A DNA stretch of 64,000 bases, from contig NZ_HE978601.1 in the NCBI RefSeq assembly GCF_000285835.1, positions 317,827-381,826 on the forward strand, written 5' to 3'. The stretch's first letter is position 1; every line of letters starts with the position of its first letter. Shown in pieces: positions 35,210 through 44,132 of this stretch. Made by a program: the position numbers and the translations under genes. The notes beneath the pieces are model-generated. The model ran no database searches and was not told where the DNA came from. It saw only the letters and a list, made by a program, of their open reading frames with translations. Source of the DNA: Brevibacterium senegalense. GTDB lineage: Bacteria; Actinomycetota; Actinomycetes; Actinomycetales; Brevibacteriaceae.

Positions 35210-35215
35210 ACTCTA
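35210..35215 (-). promoter_or_regulatory. -10 box of the FUSC gene (leaderless)
   Basis: TAGAGT on the reverse strand, 6 bases before the GTG. Confidence 0.45.
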
Positions 35216-35332
35216 TCGACCCCGCTGTGGAATGGGCTGGGCGTGGACGGATGCCCCTCCCCTGCGGGCCGGGACGGGCCACCGGCGAAGCCCCCGTCGC
35301 CACTCCCCACCCGCCTGTGACATGCTGACGGA

Positions 35333-38107
35333 ATGGGCCACGACGAGGAACGAGAGGCCGCAGTGACGCAGGCCGCGACCCCGCAGACCGCAGCGCCAGC
35401 GCCCCGCGCGCCGCGCACCACCAACCTGACGCGCGCGGAGGCCCGGGAGCGCAGCGCGCTGCTGAGCGTCGATGGCTACGCCGTCGACCTCGACCTCTCC
35501 GGTGCCGCGGATCCGCAGGTCGCCGTGTTCGGCAGTCGCACGGTCATCGATCTGACGGCGCGCACGGACGGCTCCACGTTCATCGACCTCATCGCGCCGC
35601 GGGTCCACGTCGTCACCCTCAACGGGGAGGACCTGGACCCCGCACAGGTGTTCGACGGAGCGAGGATCCGCTTCGACGTGCGCGAAGGCGCCAACCGCCT
35701 CATCGTCGTCGCGGACGCCGCGTACTCCCGCTCCGGCGAGGGCATGCACCGCTTCACGGATCCCGCGGACGGCCTCACCTACCTCTACACCCAGTACGAG
35801 CCCACGGACGCCCGCCGCGTCGCCGCGGTCTTCGACCAGCCGGACCTCAAGGCGCGCTACGTCTTCCAGGTCCTGGCCCCGGCGGAGTGGACGGTCCTGA
35901 ACAACACGGCGGCGGAGTCCGTCACCCCGCTCACCGCCCGGGAAGCCGGCACCCGCCCGGAGCACGGCCCCGTCCGCCTGCACCGGTTCGCCCCCACCCT
36001 GCCGGTCTCCTCGTACCTCACGTGCGTGTGCGCCGGTCCGTACGCGTCGTTCACCGGGGAGCACCGGGTCGCGCGCACAGGCGAGACGATCCCGCTGGGC
36101 GTGCATGTGCGGCAGTCGCTGGCCGCGCACGTCGACGCGGAGGACATCCTGCGCGTGACCGGGCAGGGCCTGGACTTCTTCCACGGGATCTTCGACCAGG
36201 CCTACCCGTGGGGGAAGTACGACCAGATCTTCGTGCCGGAGTACAACCTGGGCGCGATGGAGAATCCGGGCCTCGTCACGTTCACGGACTCCTACATCCA
36301 CCGCGATCGCGCCACCCGCGCCGAGCGCGAATCCCGCGCCACCACCATCCTCCACGAGATGGCCCACATGTGGTTCGGCGACCTCGTGACGATGGCGTGG
36401 TGGGACGACCTGTGGCTCAAGGAGTCCTTCGCGGACTACATGGGCGGCCACGCCCTGGCCAGCGCGACGGCGTACGAGGACGGATGGGTCAGCTTCGCCC
36501 TGCGCCGCAAGGACTGGGCCTACCGCCAGGACCAGTACCCCACCTCGCACCCGATCGTCGCGGACATCCCTGACGTCGAGGCCGCCAAGCTCAACTTCGA
36601 CGGCATCACCTACGCGAAGGGCGCCAGCGTCCTCAAGGCGCTCGTCGCCTACGTGGGCGAGGACGCGTTCCTCGCCGGCTCGAACGCCTACTTCGCGGCC
36701 CACGCGTTCGGCACCGCGACGCTCGATGACTTCCTCACAGCCCTCGACTCCGCCGCACCGGACCGCGACGTGCGCGCGTGGGCGGCCGCCTGGCTGCAGA
36801 CGCGCGGCACCTCCGAGCTGCGGCTCGAGATCGAGACGGACGACGCCGAGGCCGGGGAGACGCCCGCGGTGGACTCCCCCGCCCCGCGCATCACCTCCGC
36901 CCGGCTGACCCAGCGGGACGGCTTCGCCCCCGACGGCGAGCCCGGCACGCTGCGCCCGCACCGCCTCGTGCTGGCCGCGTTCGATGAGGTCGACGAGGGC
37001 GGCCTGCGCCTGCGCCGGACGTGGGAGGTCGAGGTGACCGGGGCCTCGGCGGCGGTCGACGGACTGGTGGGCGAGCCAGGGCCCGCACTGCTCCTGCTCA
37101 ATCACGGCGACGGCGACTACGCGAAGATCCGGCTGGACCCGGTCTCCGAGGCGACCGCCGTCGCCCGGGTGGGCGATCTGGAGCCGCTGGACCGGGCGAT
37201 CGTGAACTCGTCGTTCGCGAACGCGGTGCGCGACGGGGTCATGCCCGTGCCCGCGTACCTGCGAGCGGCCTCGGGGGTGCTGACGACGGAAGAGCACCCG
37301 GGGATCCTGAGTTCGGTCATGACGACGCTGGGGACGGCCCTCAACCGCTGGGTGCGCGAGGACGAGCGGATCGACGCGATCGCCGCGGTCCTCGAGACGG
37401 TGCTGGAGGCCCTCGCGCAGGCGGAAGCGGGCACGGACCGGCAGCTGAGCCTCGCCCGCTTCGCACTCTCGCTCACCGCGCGGACCGCAGGCGCGCGCGG
37501 CTCCGACCGTTCGCTCACGCACGGGCGGGCCTTCGCCCAGCACGTGCTGGCGACGCTGCCGGGTGATGCGCTCGCGGAGGGCGCACCCGGCCTGGTCGTC
37601 GACCACGCGCTGCGGTGGACGGCGCTGCGGGCGCTCGTGATCCTGGGCTGGGCGGACACGGAGCACATCGACGCCGAGGCCGCCCTGGACCGGACCGGAT
37701 CCGGCGCCGTCAACGCGGCGATGGTCCGGGCGGCCCGTCCGCTGGCGATCGCGCGCGACACCGCCTGGATGGAGGCGACCCGGGACGAGTCGCTCAGCAA
37801 CGACCATCTGTCCGCACGGATCGGCGGGATCACGGCGCCCATGCCGCACCCCCTGCTGGAGGCGCGCGTCGACGACTACTTCGAGCAGCTCGAGACGTTC
37901 TGGGCGACGCGCCCCATCGAGATCTCACGCCGGCTGGTCGTGGGTCTGTTCCCGTCGTGGTCGGCACGGCCCCGGCGCGTGGTGGCGCGGACGGAGGCCT
38001 GGTTGCAGGAGCATCCGGAGGCACCGGCCGCGCAGCGACGGCTCCTCATCGAGTCCCTGGACGACCTGCAGCGGAGCATCCGCCTGCGCGACGCCCCGCG
38101 CGACTGA
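35333..38107 (+). CDS. pepN: aminopeptidase N (M1 family)
   Basis: This zinc aminopeptidase of about 924 residues removes N-terminal amino acids from peptides in the cytoplasm. The substrate-anchoring GAMEN motif is near 306. The zinc site HEMAHMWFGDLV starts at His341, with the third ligand in LKESFADY. The C-terminal half is the helical ERAP1-like domain of the actinobacterial PepN. The ATG at 35333 lies 6 bases after CATGCT (possible leaderless start); GTG 35363 after GAGAGG is an alternative. Both add about 20-30 residues before the conserved TNLTRAEARER. Confidence 0.95.
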   Translation: MGHDEEREAAVTQAATPQTAAPAPRAPRTTNLTRAEARERSALLSVDGYAVDLDLSGAADPQVAVFGSRTVIDLTARTDGSTFIDLIAPRVHVVTLNGEDLDPAQVFDGARIRFDVREGANRLIVVADAAYSRSGEGMHRFTDPADGLTYLYTQYEPTDARRVAAVFDQPDLKARYVFQVLAPAEWTVLNNTAAESVTPLTAREAGTRPEHGPVRLHRFAPTLPVSSYLTCVCAGPYASFTGEHRVARTGETIPLGVHVRQSLAAHVDAEDILRVTGQGLDFFHGIFDQAYPWGKYDQIFVPEYNLGAMENPGLVTFTDSYIHRDRATRAERESRATTILHEMAHMWFGDLVTMAWWDDLWLKESFADYMGGHALASATAYEDGWVSFALRRKDWAYRQDQYPTSHPIVADIPDVEAAKLNFDGITYAKGASVLKALVAYVGEDAFLAGSNAYFAAHAFGTATLDDFLTALDSAAPDRDVRAWAAAWLQTRGTSELRLEIETDDAEAGETPAVDSPAPRITSARLTQRDGFAPDGEPGTLRPHRLVLAAFDEVDEGGLRLRRTWEVEVTGASAAVDGLVGEPGPALLLLNHGDGDYAKIRLDPVSEATAVARVGDLEPLDRAIVNSSFANAVRDGVMPVPAYLRAASGVLTTEEHPGILSSVMTTLGTALNRWVREDERIDAIAAVLETVLEALAQAEAGTDRQLSLARFALSLTARTAGARGSDRSLTHGRAFAQHVLATLPGDALAEGAPGLVVDHALRWTALRALVILGWADTEHIDAEAALDRTGSGAVNAAMVRAARPLAIARDTAWMEATRDESLSNDHLSARIGGITAPMPHPLLEARVDDYFEQLETFWATRPIEISRRLVVGLFPSWSARPRRVVARTEAWLQEHPEAPAAQRRLLIESLDDLQRSIRLRDAPRD

Positions 38108-38114
38108 GGCCGCG

Positions 38115-39188
38115 TCAGAGGTAGCGGCGGGCCTCGACGAACTGGTTGCCGGAGTCCCAGGCCTTCCAGTCGACGATCTCGACGGACTTCGAGGCGTTGG
38201 GAGCGTGGATCATCTTCCCGTCGCCCACGTAGATGCCCACGTGGTGGGCGCGTCCCTTGCCGCCGGACGCGAAGAAGATGAGGTCGCCGTACTTGAGGCC
38301 GGAGCTGGAGACGGCCTTGCCCTGCTTCTGCTGGTCGCCGGCATCGCGGGCCAGGTCGACGCCGTGGGCGCGGTAGACGGTGTAGGTGAAGCCGGAGCAG
38401 TCGAAGCCGTACGGGCTCACGCCGCCCCACAGGTAGCGCAGGTCCTCGAACTGGCGGGCCGTCTTCACGATGTCGGACCGCGAGGGCTTGTCGACGGTGA
38501 AGCCGTGCTCCGAGTCCTCGATGCGCACGTCGTCGTAGTCGATCCACGCGGCACCGCCGCCGGGCAGTGCGACCCGGACGTCGTCGACGTCCTGGGCGAT
38601 GAGGGGAAGTGCGACGTTGATCGTCGCCCGGGGGGTCTCGTCTCCGGGCAGCTCCGCGTACTGGACGTGCTCCAGCTTCGCGGTCTTGGCGGTGACGACG
38701 GCGGTGGGGTGGTCGTCCAGGAACTCCGTGAAGCGGTCGTTCTCGACGAGCTGGGACTTCGGCACCCAGCCGGGGTAGCCGCGCTTCTCCTTGGGGGTGG
38801 ACTGATCCGCGACCGCGACCTTGGCCCACTTCCCCTGGGTGGCGAGGACCGTGACCTCGGCGCCGTAGGGCGCCTGTGTCTGCACGAGTCCAGTGAGGCC
38901 TCGGCGGTCGGAGGTCTTGGACAGCGCACGGTTCCAGGCGGCCAGATCGACGGGCGCCTTCGTGGCAGGGGCGTCGATCGACCGCGGTGAGTCCGGGGAC
39001 GTCCACACCGTCGCTGCGGTCACCGCGACGTAGGCCGTGTCGCCCTTCGAGAGCTTGCCGTCCGACTGAGCGCGCAGAGCGACGCCGTCGTCCGTGCCTC
39101 CGGACATGTCCGGGGCGGCGAGGGCGGGCTGTGCGATGAGCGCGCTCATGCACAGCCCGATGATGGGCAGGAGTGCTTTCGCATTCAC
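38115..39188 (-). CDS. secreted NlpC/P60 peptidoglycan hydrolase
   Basis: The 357-residue protein has a signal peptide (residues 1-24, ending ALA-A), an SH3-like or wall-binding middle region (VLATQGKWAKVAVADQ, GYPGWVPKSQL) and a C-terminal NlpC/P60 domain. The catalytic Cys is in YGFDCSGFTY, the His in AHHVGIYVG and the third polar residue in MIHAPN. It cleaves cell-wall peptides outside the membrane. The GTG at 39188 begins the signal peptide, with AGAGA upstream. The roughly 100-base leader is strongly structured (39200-39288). Confidence 0.9.
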   Translation of the reverse strand: MNAKALLPIIGLCMSALIAQPALAAPDMSGGTDDGVALRAQSDGKLSKGDTAYVAVTAATVWTSPDSPRSIDAPATKAPVDLAAWNRALSKTSDRRGLTGLVQTQAPYGAEVTVLATQGKWAKVAVADQSTPKEKRGYPGWVPKSQLVENDRFTEFLDDHPTAVVTAKTAKLEHVQYAELPGDETPRATINVALPLIAQDVDDVRVALPGGGAAWIDYDDVRIEDSEHGFTVDKPSRSDIVKTARQFEDLRYLWGGVSPYGFDCSGFTYTVYRAHGVDLARDAGDQQKQGKAVSSSGLKYGDLIFFASGGKGRAHHVGIYVGDGKMIHAPNASKSVEIVDWKAWDSGNQFVEARRYL

Positions 39189-39199
39189 AGGATTCTCTT

Positions 39200-39288
39200 T
39201 TCGGTCAGCACCGGCCGCAGTGCGGCAGGTCCCGGTGCATGGGGGAAGACACCGTTTCACCCTCGAGGGTAACGGCTGACCGCGCGCT
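39200..39288 (-). promoter_or_regulatory. structured leader of the NlpC/P60 gene
   Basis: On the minus-strand transcript a closing stem CGGTCAGC/GCTGACCG encloses two hairpins. One is CCGTT..CCCTCGAGGG..AACGG (39251-39275). The other is GCACCGG/CCGGTGC with inner CCGCA/TGCGG (39209-39237). It ends 12 bases before the GTG. NlpC/P60 genes are classic c-di-AMP (ydaO) riboswitch targets, but I do not see that consensus, so this is a candidate RNA element only. Confidence 0.4.
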
Positions 39289-39411
39289 GCGTAAACCTCG
39301 GGGAGGGCGGGAGAACCGTTGAGGTGCATGCACGGGCCTGAGAACTCGCACGCGCGTGCGGGCCGGCTGCGTGCACCTCGAAGACGCGAGCGTGGCCAGC
39401 GAGTCTGCGGA

Positions 39412-40500
39412 TCAGCTGCGCTCGAGCCCGAACTCCTGGGCGAGCGCCTCGACCGTGTCGACGCGCGCCGGCTGGGTGTCCAGCGGATCATCCGGGCGGG
39501 CACCCGCGATCGGGTGGACCATGATCTCGTCCACCCCGAACTCCTGTGCGATCTCACGCAGGCGGTCCGCGACCTGGGTTGCGGTGCCCACGGCCCACGA
39601 GTCCCACATAGACTCGCCCACCCTGCGGTGGCCGTCGGTCAGGACGGACTCGACGTCCTCGCCCACCAGGCGCTGCGCCTCGAGCGGGGTGCCCAGGCGC
39701 AGCTGGCCCATCTGATAGACGTGCGGCTGCACGAGGTCCCACGCCTCCTGGGCGGTCGACCCCACCGCCGCGTTGACGGTCACGAAGGTCCGCGGCTCGT
39801 CGCCGTGCTGCGACGGCTCGAAGGAGTCCCGGTACAGCTGGATCGCGGCGGCGGTGCCGCGACCGGCGAAGTGGTTGGCGAAGACGTAGGGCAGACCCAG
39901 CGCGGCCGCCAGCTGCGCGGAGTAGCCACTGGATCCCAGCAGCCACACCTGTGCCGAGTCGTCGACGCGCGGAGAGGCGTGCAGGGTGTGCTGGCCCGTG
40001 CGCACCGGGAAGGTGGCACCGGCGGGGGTGAGCAGCGCGAGGATGTCCATGATGTGCTGCGGGAACTGCTCGACCGGGTCGATCGGGTTCCCCTGGAGGT
40101 CGACCATGCGCCCTTCGCCCAGGTGCCCGCGCATCGCGGCGGACGTGTAGGGGTCCGTGCCCGGTGCGCGCCCGATCCCCAGATCGATCCGGTCGCCGTA
40201 GACCGCGGACAGCAGTGCGAACTGCTCCGCGACCGCCAGCGGGGCGTGGTTGGGCAGCATGACGCCGCCGGAGCCCAGGCGGATACGGGTGGTGCGCTGG
40301 CCCAGGTGCATGAGCTCGAGCGCCGGCGACGTCGAGGCGACGGCGGGCATGTTGTGGTGCTCGGCCACCCAGTAGCGGTGGAACCCGAACCGGTCAGCGG
40401 TCTCCACCAGCTCCTTCGATGCCGCAAGGGCCTGGCCGGTGGTCTGCCCCCGTCTGACGGGGATGAGGTCGAGGATCGAGAGCGCCGGTGAAGTCGTCAT
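39412..40500 (-). CDS. LLM-class flavin-dependent oxidoreductase
   Basis: This 362-residue luciferase-like monooxygenase fold (TIM barrel) belongs to the MsnO8/YhbW-like group. Seen are LDLIPVRRGQTTGQAL, YWVAEHHNMPAVASTSPA, GSGGVMLPNHAPLAVAEQF and DLGIGRAPGTDP. It uses FMN or F420 to act on an unknown substrate. The ATG at 40500 matches where homology starts. It is divergent from the BASS transporter. Confidence 0.88.
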   Translation of the reverse strand: MTTSPALSILDLIPVRRGQTTGQALAASKELVETADRFGFHRYWVAEHHNMPAVASTSPALELMHLGQRTTRIRLGSGGVMLPNHAPLAVAEQFALLSAVYGDRIDLGIGRAPGTDPYTSAAMRGHLGEGRMVDLQGNPIDPVEQFPQHIMDILALLTPAGATFPVRTGQHTLHASPRVDDSAQVWLLGSSGYSAQLAAALGLPYVFANHFAGRGTAAAIQLYRDSFEPSQHGDEPRTFVTVNAAVGSTAQEAWDLVQPHVYQMGQLRLGTPLEAQRLVGEDVESVLTDGHRRVGESMWDSWAVGTATQVADRLREIAQEFGVDEIMVHPIAGARPDDPLDTQPARVDTVEALAQEFGLERS

Positions 40501-40672
40501 ACCTGGGTGAACGTGCCGGTCGCGCTGGATCATCCCATCAGCGGCGCGACCCTCACCCGCGCACAGACCGGACCGCCTGCCGGAATCGGCCGCCAGCCGC
40601 CTGCGTGGGGGGGATAGCCTGTGCGCACGCACGGCACTCGCGTGCGCGACAGTGACGACGGAGGAGTGGACA

Positions 40673-41689
40673 GTGGAGGATGAGCACCCGGACACGCGCA
40701 CCAGCGCAGCGAAGGAGATCGGGCAGACCGGACCGCACGATCCTGTCGCACAGCGTCGCACGGAGCGCAATGCGCGGATCGCCGTCACGATCTTCCCGCT
40801 CCTCGTCATCGCCGGAGGAGTGATCGGGTTCCTGGGGAGCGACTCGATCAGCGCACTCGCCCCCACCATCCCGTGGGGACTGGGCGTCATCATGTTCTTC
40901 ATGGGTGTCACGCTCACCCTGCCGGACTTCGCACGCATCGCCAAGCGCCCCTGGGTCGTCGCGCTGGGCACCGGCAGCCAGTTCATCGTCATGCCTGTGG
41001 CGGGCTGGGCCATCGCGCAGCTGCTGGGGCTGCCGCCCGCCTTGGCGATCGGCGTGATCCTCGTGGGCTGCGCCCCGGGCGGTACCGCGTCGAACGTCGT
41101 CACGTACCTGGCGAAGGGCGATGTCGCCCTGTCCGTCTCCGTCACGACCGTGTCGACCCTGCTGGCACCGCTCCTCACTCCCGTGCTCACGCTCTGGCTG
41201 GCCGGGTCCTACATGGACGTCTCCGCAGGCGCCATGATGCTGTCGATCGTGCAGACCGTGCTCGTCCCCGTCATCGCCGGAGTCGTCGTGCGCGCGCTCT
41301 TCTCGCGCCTCATCGATCTGCTGGGGCCCGTCCTCCCGTGGCTGTCGACCATCGCCATCGCCTACGTCGTGGCGGTCGTGGTCGCCGGTTCCGCCGGTTC
41401 GCTCATGACCGCAGGCGCCCTGGTGTTCGTCGCGGTCATCCTGCACAACGGAGTGGGACTCACGCTGGGCTACGTCGCCGCCCGCCTCGCAGGCCTCAGA
41501 ACGGCGGAACGTCGGGCTCTGTCCTTCGAGGTGGGACTGCAGAACTCCGGACTGGCGTCCTCACTGGCCGCGACCCACTTCCCCAGCGAGCCGACCGCCG
41601 CGCTTCCCGGTGCGGTCTTCTCCGTGTGGCACAACGTGTCCGGTGCGATCCTCGCGGCCCTCTACGCGCGCCGACCGATCACGGACTGA
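40673..41689 (+). CDS. bile acid:sodium symporter family (BASS) transporter
   Basis: This 338-residue transporter has 9-10 helices. BASS signatures are FFMGVTLTLPDFARI, GCAPGGTASNVVTYLAKGDVALSV and FEVGLQNSGLASSLA. Members import organic anions such as bile acids, pyruvate or pantoate with sodium; this substrate is unknown. The GTG at 40673 has GAGGAG (40661-40666); an in-frame GTG at 40652 lies before that site. TAGCCT (40615-40620) may be the -10. The first 35 residues are charged and cytoplasmic. Confidence 0.88.
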   Translation: MEDEHPDTRTSAAKEIGQTGPHDPVAQRRTERNARIAVTIFPLLVIAGGVIGFLGSDSISALAPTIPWGLGVIMFFMGVTLTLPDFARIAKRPWVVALGTGSQFIVMPVAGWAIAQLLGLPPALAIGVILVGCAPGGTASNVVTYLAKGDVALSVSVTTVSTLLAPLLTPVLTLWLAGSYMDVSAGAMMLSIVQTVLVPVIAGVVVRALFSRLIDLLGPVLPWLSTIAIAYVVAVVVAGSAGSLMTAGALVFVAVILHNGVGLTLGYVAARLAGLRTAERRALSFEVGLQNSGLASSLAATHFPSEPTAALPGAVFSVWHNVSGAILAALYARRPITD

Positions 41690-41694
41690 CGCGG

Positions 41695-41716
41695 CCCGAC
41701 ACTCCAGTACGTCGGG
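41695..41716. terminator. short hairpin between convergent genes
   Basis: CCCGAC (41695-41700) pairs with GTCGGG (41711-41716), between the BASS and hydratase stops. Confidence 0.4.
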
Positions 41717-41717
41717 G

Positions 41718-42566
41718 TCAGACGGCGTGCAGTGAGAGGCCGGGCAGCGGCAGACCGTGGACCTGGGTCTCCCAGCGCTGGCCCGTGCGGATCGGGTACG
41801 CACGGGGGACGGTGCCGGTCGTGACGATGTCACCGGGCCGCACGATCACATCGCCGTGCACCCGCGCGCTCTCCTCGACGAAGTGCCGCAGGGCCGACAG
41901 CGGTCCACCCAGCACGTTCTCCCCGCGACCGGAGCCTTCCACCCCGTCGTCGCTGCGGATCGTGATGCTGAAGTCGGTCAGCGCCCGCGCCCACTCGTCC
42001 CGGTCCGCCTCACCCACCGCGAACCACGCCCCGGTCGCCAATCCGCCGTGCAGCCCGGCCGCCGCCATCGTGTCGACCGGCCGGAACGACCACCCGGGGT
42101 ACGGGCACCGCACGATCTCGAAGGAATGACTGATCCCGTCGATCACATCGAGCAGCGCGCGCTCGTCGGCACCCACCCGCGGGACCGCGGAGAAGCGGAA
42201 CGCGATCTCCGCCTCGATCTGCGGTTCCGTCAGTCCGGCGAGCGCCCACTCCCCCGCACGCAGATCGTCGACCGGCTGAGCGAGCGGCCGCGTCGTCGTG
42301 TCGTACATCGGCCCCCAGATCGGAGCGCGGACCCCGTACTGGTCCCAGATCGTGCGGTTCGTGAATCCGATCTTCCAGCCGATCACCCGCTCGCCCGCAG
42401 CCTCGCGCTCCTGTCGGACCAGGTCGGCGATCGCGTAGGCGTCCGCGACCGTCATGTCCGGGTGCTCGTCCGTGAGCGGGGCGATCGACTCGCCGCGTGA
42501 GTACGCCCCCGCGATCCGCGCGGCACAGGCGGCCAGGGTCTCGTCGTTCCCACTCTTCACATCCAT
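41718..42566 (-). CDS. 2-keto-4-pentenoate hydratase / FAH-superfamily enzyme
   Basis: This 282-residue protein resembles MhpD-type hydratases, which add water to 2-hydroxypenta-2,4-dienoate in aromatic meta-cleavage. Seen are GERVIGWKIGFTNR, YGVRAPIWGPMYD, AEIAFRFSAVP with the metal-binding acidic residues, and GDIVTTGTV at the end. No ring-cleavage dioxygenase or aldolase gene is nearby, so the pathway role is open. The ATG at 42566 is preceded by GAGAGGAC. Confidence 0.85.
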   Translation of the reverse strand: MDVKSGNDETLAACAARIAGAYSRGESIAPLTDEHPDMTVADAYAIADLVRQEREAAGERVIGWKIGFTNRTIWDQYGVRAPIWGPMYDTTTRPLAQPVDDLRAGEWALAGLTEPQIEAEIAFRFSAVPRVGADERALLDVIDGISHSFEIVRCPYPGWSFRPVDTMAAAGLHGGLATGAWFAVGEADRDEWARALTDFSITIRSDDGVEGSGRGENVLGGPLSALRHFVEESARVHGDVIVRPGDIVTTGTVPRAYPIRTGQRWETQVHGLPLPGLSLHAV

Positions 42567-42635
42567 GTGACCGTCCTCTCATCCACCGTGTGAGCGTCAG
42601 TCTCGCATCCCCCACGGAATCGAAGGAGCCCGCCG

Positions 42636-42700
42636 ATGCCCGCATACTTCATCGCGACGATGACCGTCCACGATCCCCAGACCTACCGGAAGTACACGGC
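42636..42700 (+). pseudogene. truncated DUF1330 gene (5' remnant)
   Basis: A good ribosome site GAAGGAG (42622-42628) and ATG open a frame whose first 22 residues (PAYFIATMTVHDPQTYRKY region) match the N-terminus of DUF1330 proteins, which are about 95 residues. The similarity stops abruptly at the 3' end of gabT. The frame then reads antisense into gabT and stops at 42768-42770, giving a 44-residue chimera. The rest of the gene is missing, so a deletion or rearrangement joined the two genes here. Confidence 0.72.
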
Positions 42701-42702
42701 CC

Positions 42703-44067
42703 TCACCCCAGGGCCTGAGCGAAACCCTTCTCCAGCACGTCGAACGCCTCCTCCAGCAGCGCGTCGCTGATGGTGAGCGGGGGCAGGAACCGCAGCACGT
42801 TGCCGAAGGTGCCGGTCACCAGCACCAGCACGGCGTTCGCCGCCGCGTGGTCCGCGACCGCCTTCGCGAGCTCCGGGTTGGGGTCGATCGAATCGCGCTG
42901 CACCAGCTCGATCGCCTGCATCGCACCGCGTCCGCGCGCGTGCCCGATCTCCGGGTGCTTCGCCTGCAGCGCCTCGACGCGGCGGACGATGATCTCGCCG
43001 ATCTCCACGGCCCGCTCCAGCAGCCCGTCGTTCTCGTACGCCTCGATCGCGCCCAGCGCTGCGGCCACGGCGGTGGGGTTGCCGCCGTACGTGCCGCCCA
43101 GGCCGCCCGCGCCCACGGAGTCCATGATCTCCGCACGCCCGGTCACCGCGGCCAGCGGCAGTCCGCCGGCCAGACCCTTCGCCGTCGTGACGAGGTCGGG
43201 GACGATCCCCTCGTGCTCGGAGGCGAACATCGCGCCGGTCCGCGCGAAGCCGGCCTGCACCTCGTCCGCGACGAACACGATCCCGTTGGCCTTCGCGTAG
43301 TCGGCCAGCGCCGGCAGGAAGCCCTCTGCCGGCACGATGAAGCCACCCTCGCCCTGGATGGGCTCGATGACGATCGCCGCGACGTCGTCCGCGCCGATCT
43401 GCTTGTCGATCATCGAGATCGCACGGGCCGCCGCGTCCTCGCCGCTGACCTTCGTCCCGGCCGCCGCGTCATCGCGGTACGGGTACGACATGGGGGCGCG
43501 GTACACCTCGCCCGCGAACGGCCCGAACCCCTTCTTGTACGGCGCCGCCTTCGACGTCATCGCCATCGTGAGGTTGGTCCGGCCGTGGTACGCGTGGTCG
43601 AAGACGACGACCGCATTGCGCTTCGTGTGGACGCGCGCGATCTTGACCGCGTTCTCCACGGCCTCCGCACCCGAGTTCAGCAGCACCGTCCGCTTCTCGT
43701 GATCCCCCGGCGTCAGCCTGTTGAGGGCCTCCGCGACCTCGACATACGACTCGTACGGGTTCACCATGAAGCACGTGTGCGTGAACGCGGCCAGCTGCTC
43801 CTGCGCCCGCGCGACGACCCGCTCGTTCGAGTTCCCCACAGTCGTGACCGCGATGCCCGACCCCAGGTCGATGATCCGGTTCCCGTCCGCGTCCTCGAGG
43901 ATCCCGCCGCCGGCCGCGACGACATAGGCCGGCATGCTCGAGCCCACGCCCGGCGCCACCGCCTTCCTGCGGCGCGCCTCCAGCTCCTGCGACCGGGGTC
44001 CCGGGATCGCCGTGTTGATCGTCCGCTCCTGCGGCAGCCCTGGGCCGCCCACTGCTCCGTGTGCCAT
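42703..44067 (-). CDS. gabT: 4-aminobutyrate aminotransferase
   Basis: This 454-residue class III PLP aminotransferase moves the amino group of GABA to 2-oxoglutarate, giving succinate semialdehyde. Motifs are LLNSGAEAVENAVKIAR, FDHAYHGRTNLTMAMT, EPIQGEGGF, VADEVQAGFARTG and the PLP lysine in TTAKGLAGG. No gabD is nearby. The ATG at 44067 lies 6 bases after TAGGTT (44074-44079), a leaderless arrangement. Its 3' end abuts the DUF1330 remnant, so the rearrangement boundary is right at its stop codon. The protein itself looks complete. Confidence 0.94.
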   Translation of the reverse strand: MAHGAVGGPGLPQERTINTAIPGPRSQELEARRRKAVAPGVGSSMPAYVVAAGGGILEDADGNRIIDLGSGIAVTTVGNSNERVVARAQEQLAAFTHTCFMVNPYESYVEVAEALNRLTPGDHEKRTVLLNSGAEAVENAVKIARVHTKRNAVVVFDHAYHGRTNLTMAMTSKAAPYKKGFGPFAGEVYRAPMSYPYRDDAAAGTKVSGEDAAARAISMIDKQIGADDVAAIVIEPIQGEGGFIVPAEGFLPALADYAKANGIVFVADEVQAGFARTGAMFASEHEGIVPDLVTTAKGLAGGLPLAAVTGRAEIMDSVGAGGLGGTYGGNPTAVAAALGAIEAYENDGLLERAVEIGEIIVRRVEALQAKHPEIGHARGRGAMQAIELVQRDSIDPNPELAKAVADHAAANAVLVLVTGTFGNVLRFLPPLTISDALLEEAFDVLEKGFAQALG

Positions 44068-44073
44068 ACCTCG

Positions 44074-44079
44074 AACCTA
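44074..44079 (-). promoter_or_regulatory. -10 box of gabT (leaderless)
   Basis: TAGGTT on the reverse strand, 6 bases before the ATG. Confidence 0.45.
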
Positions 44080-44132
44080 ACCGTCGCCGAGGCCGCTGTC
44101 ACCACTCGGCTCGCGTCACCTCCGGTCGGCGG

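Noticed and set aside
40501-40560. GTTCACC upstream of the luciferase-like gene as a PHO box
   Set aside because: It is a single heptamer next to the start codon, with no second unit 11 bases away.
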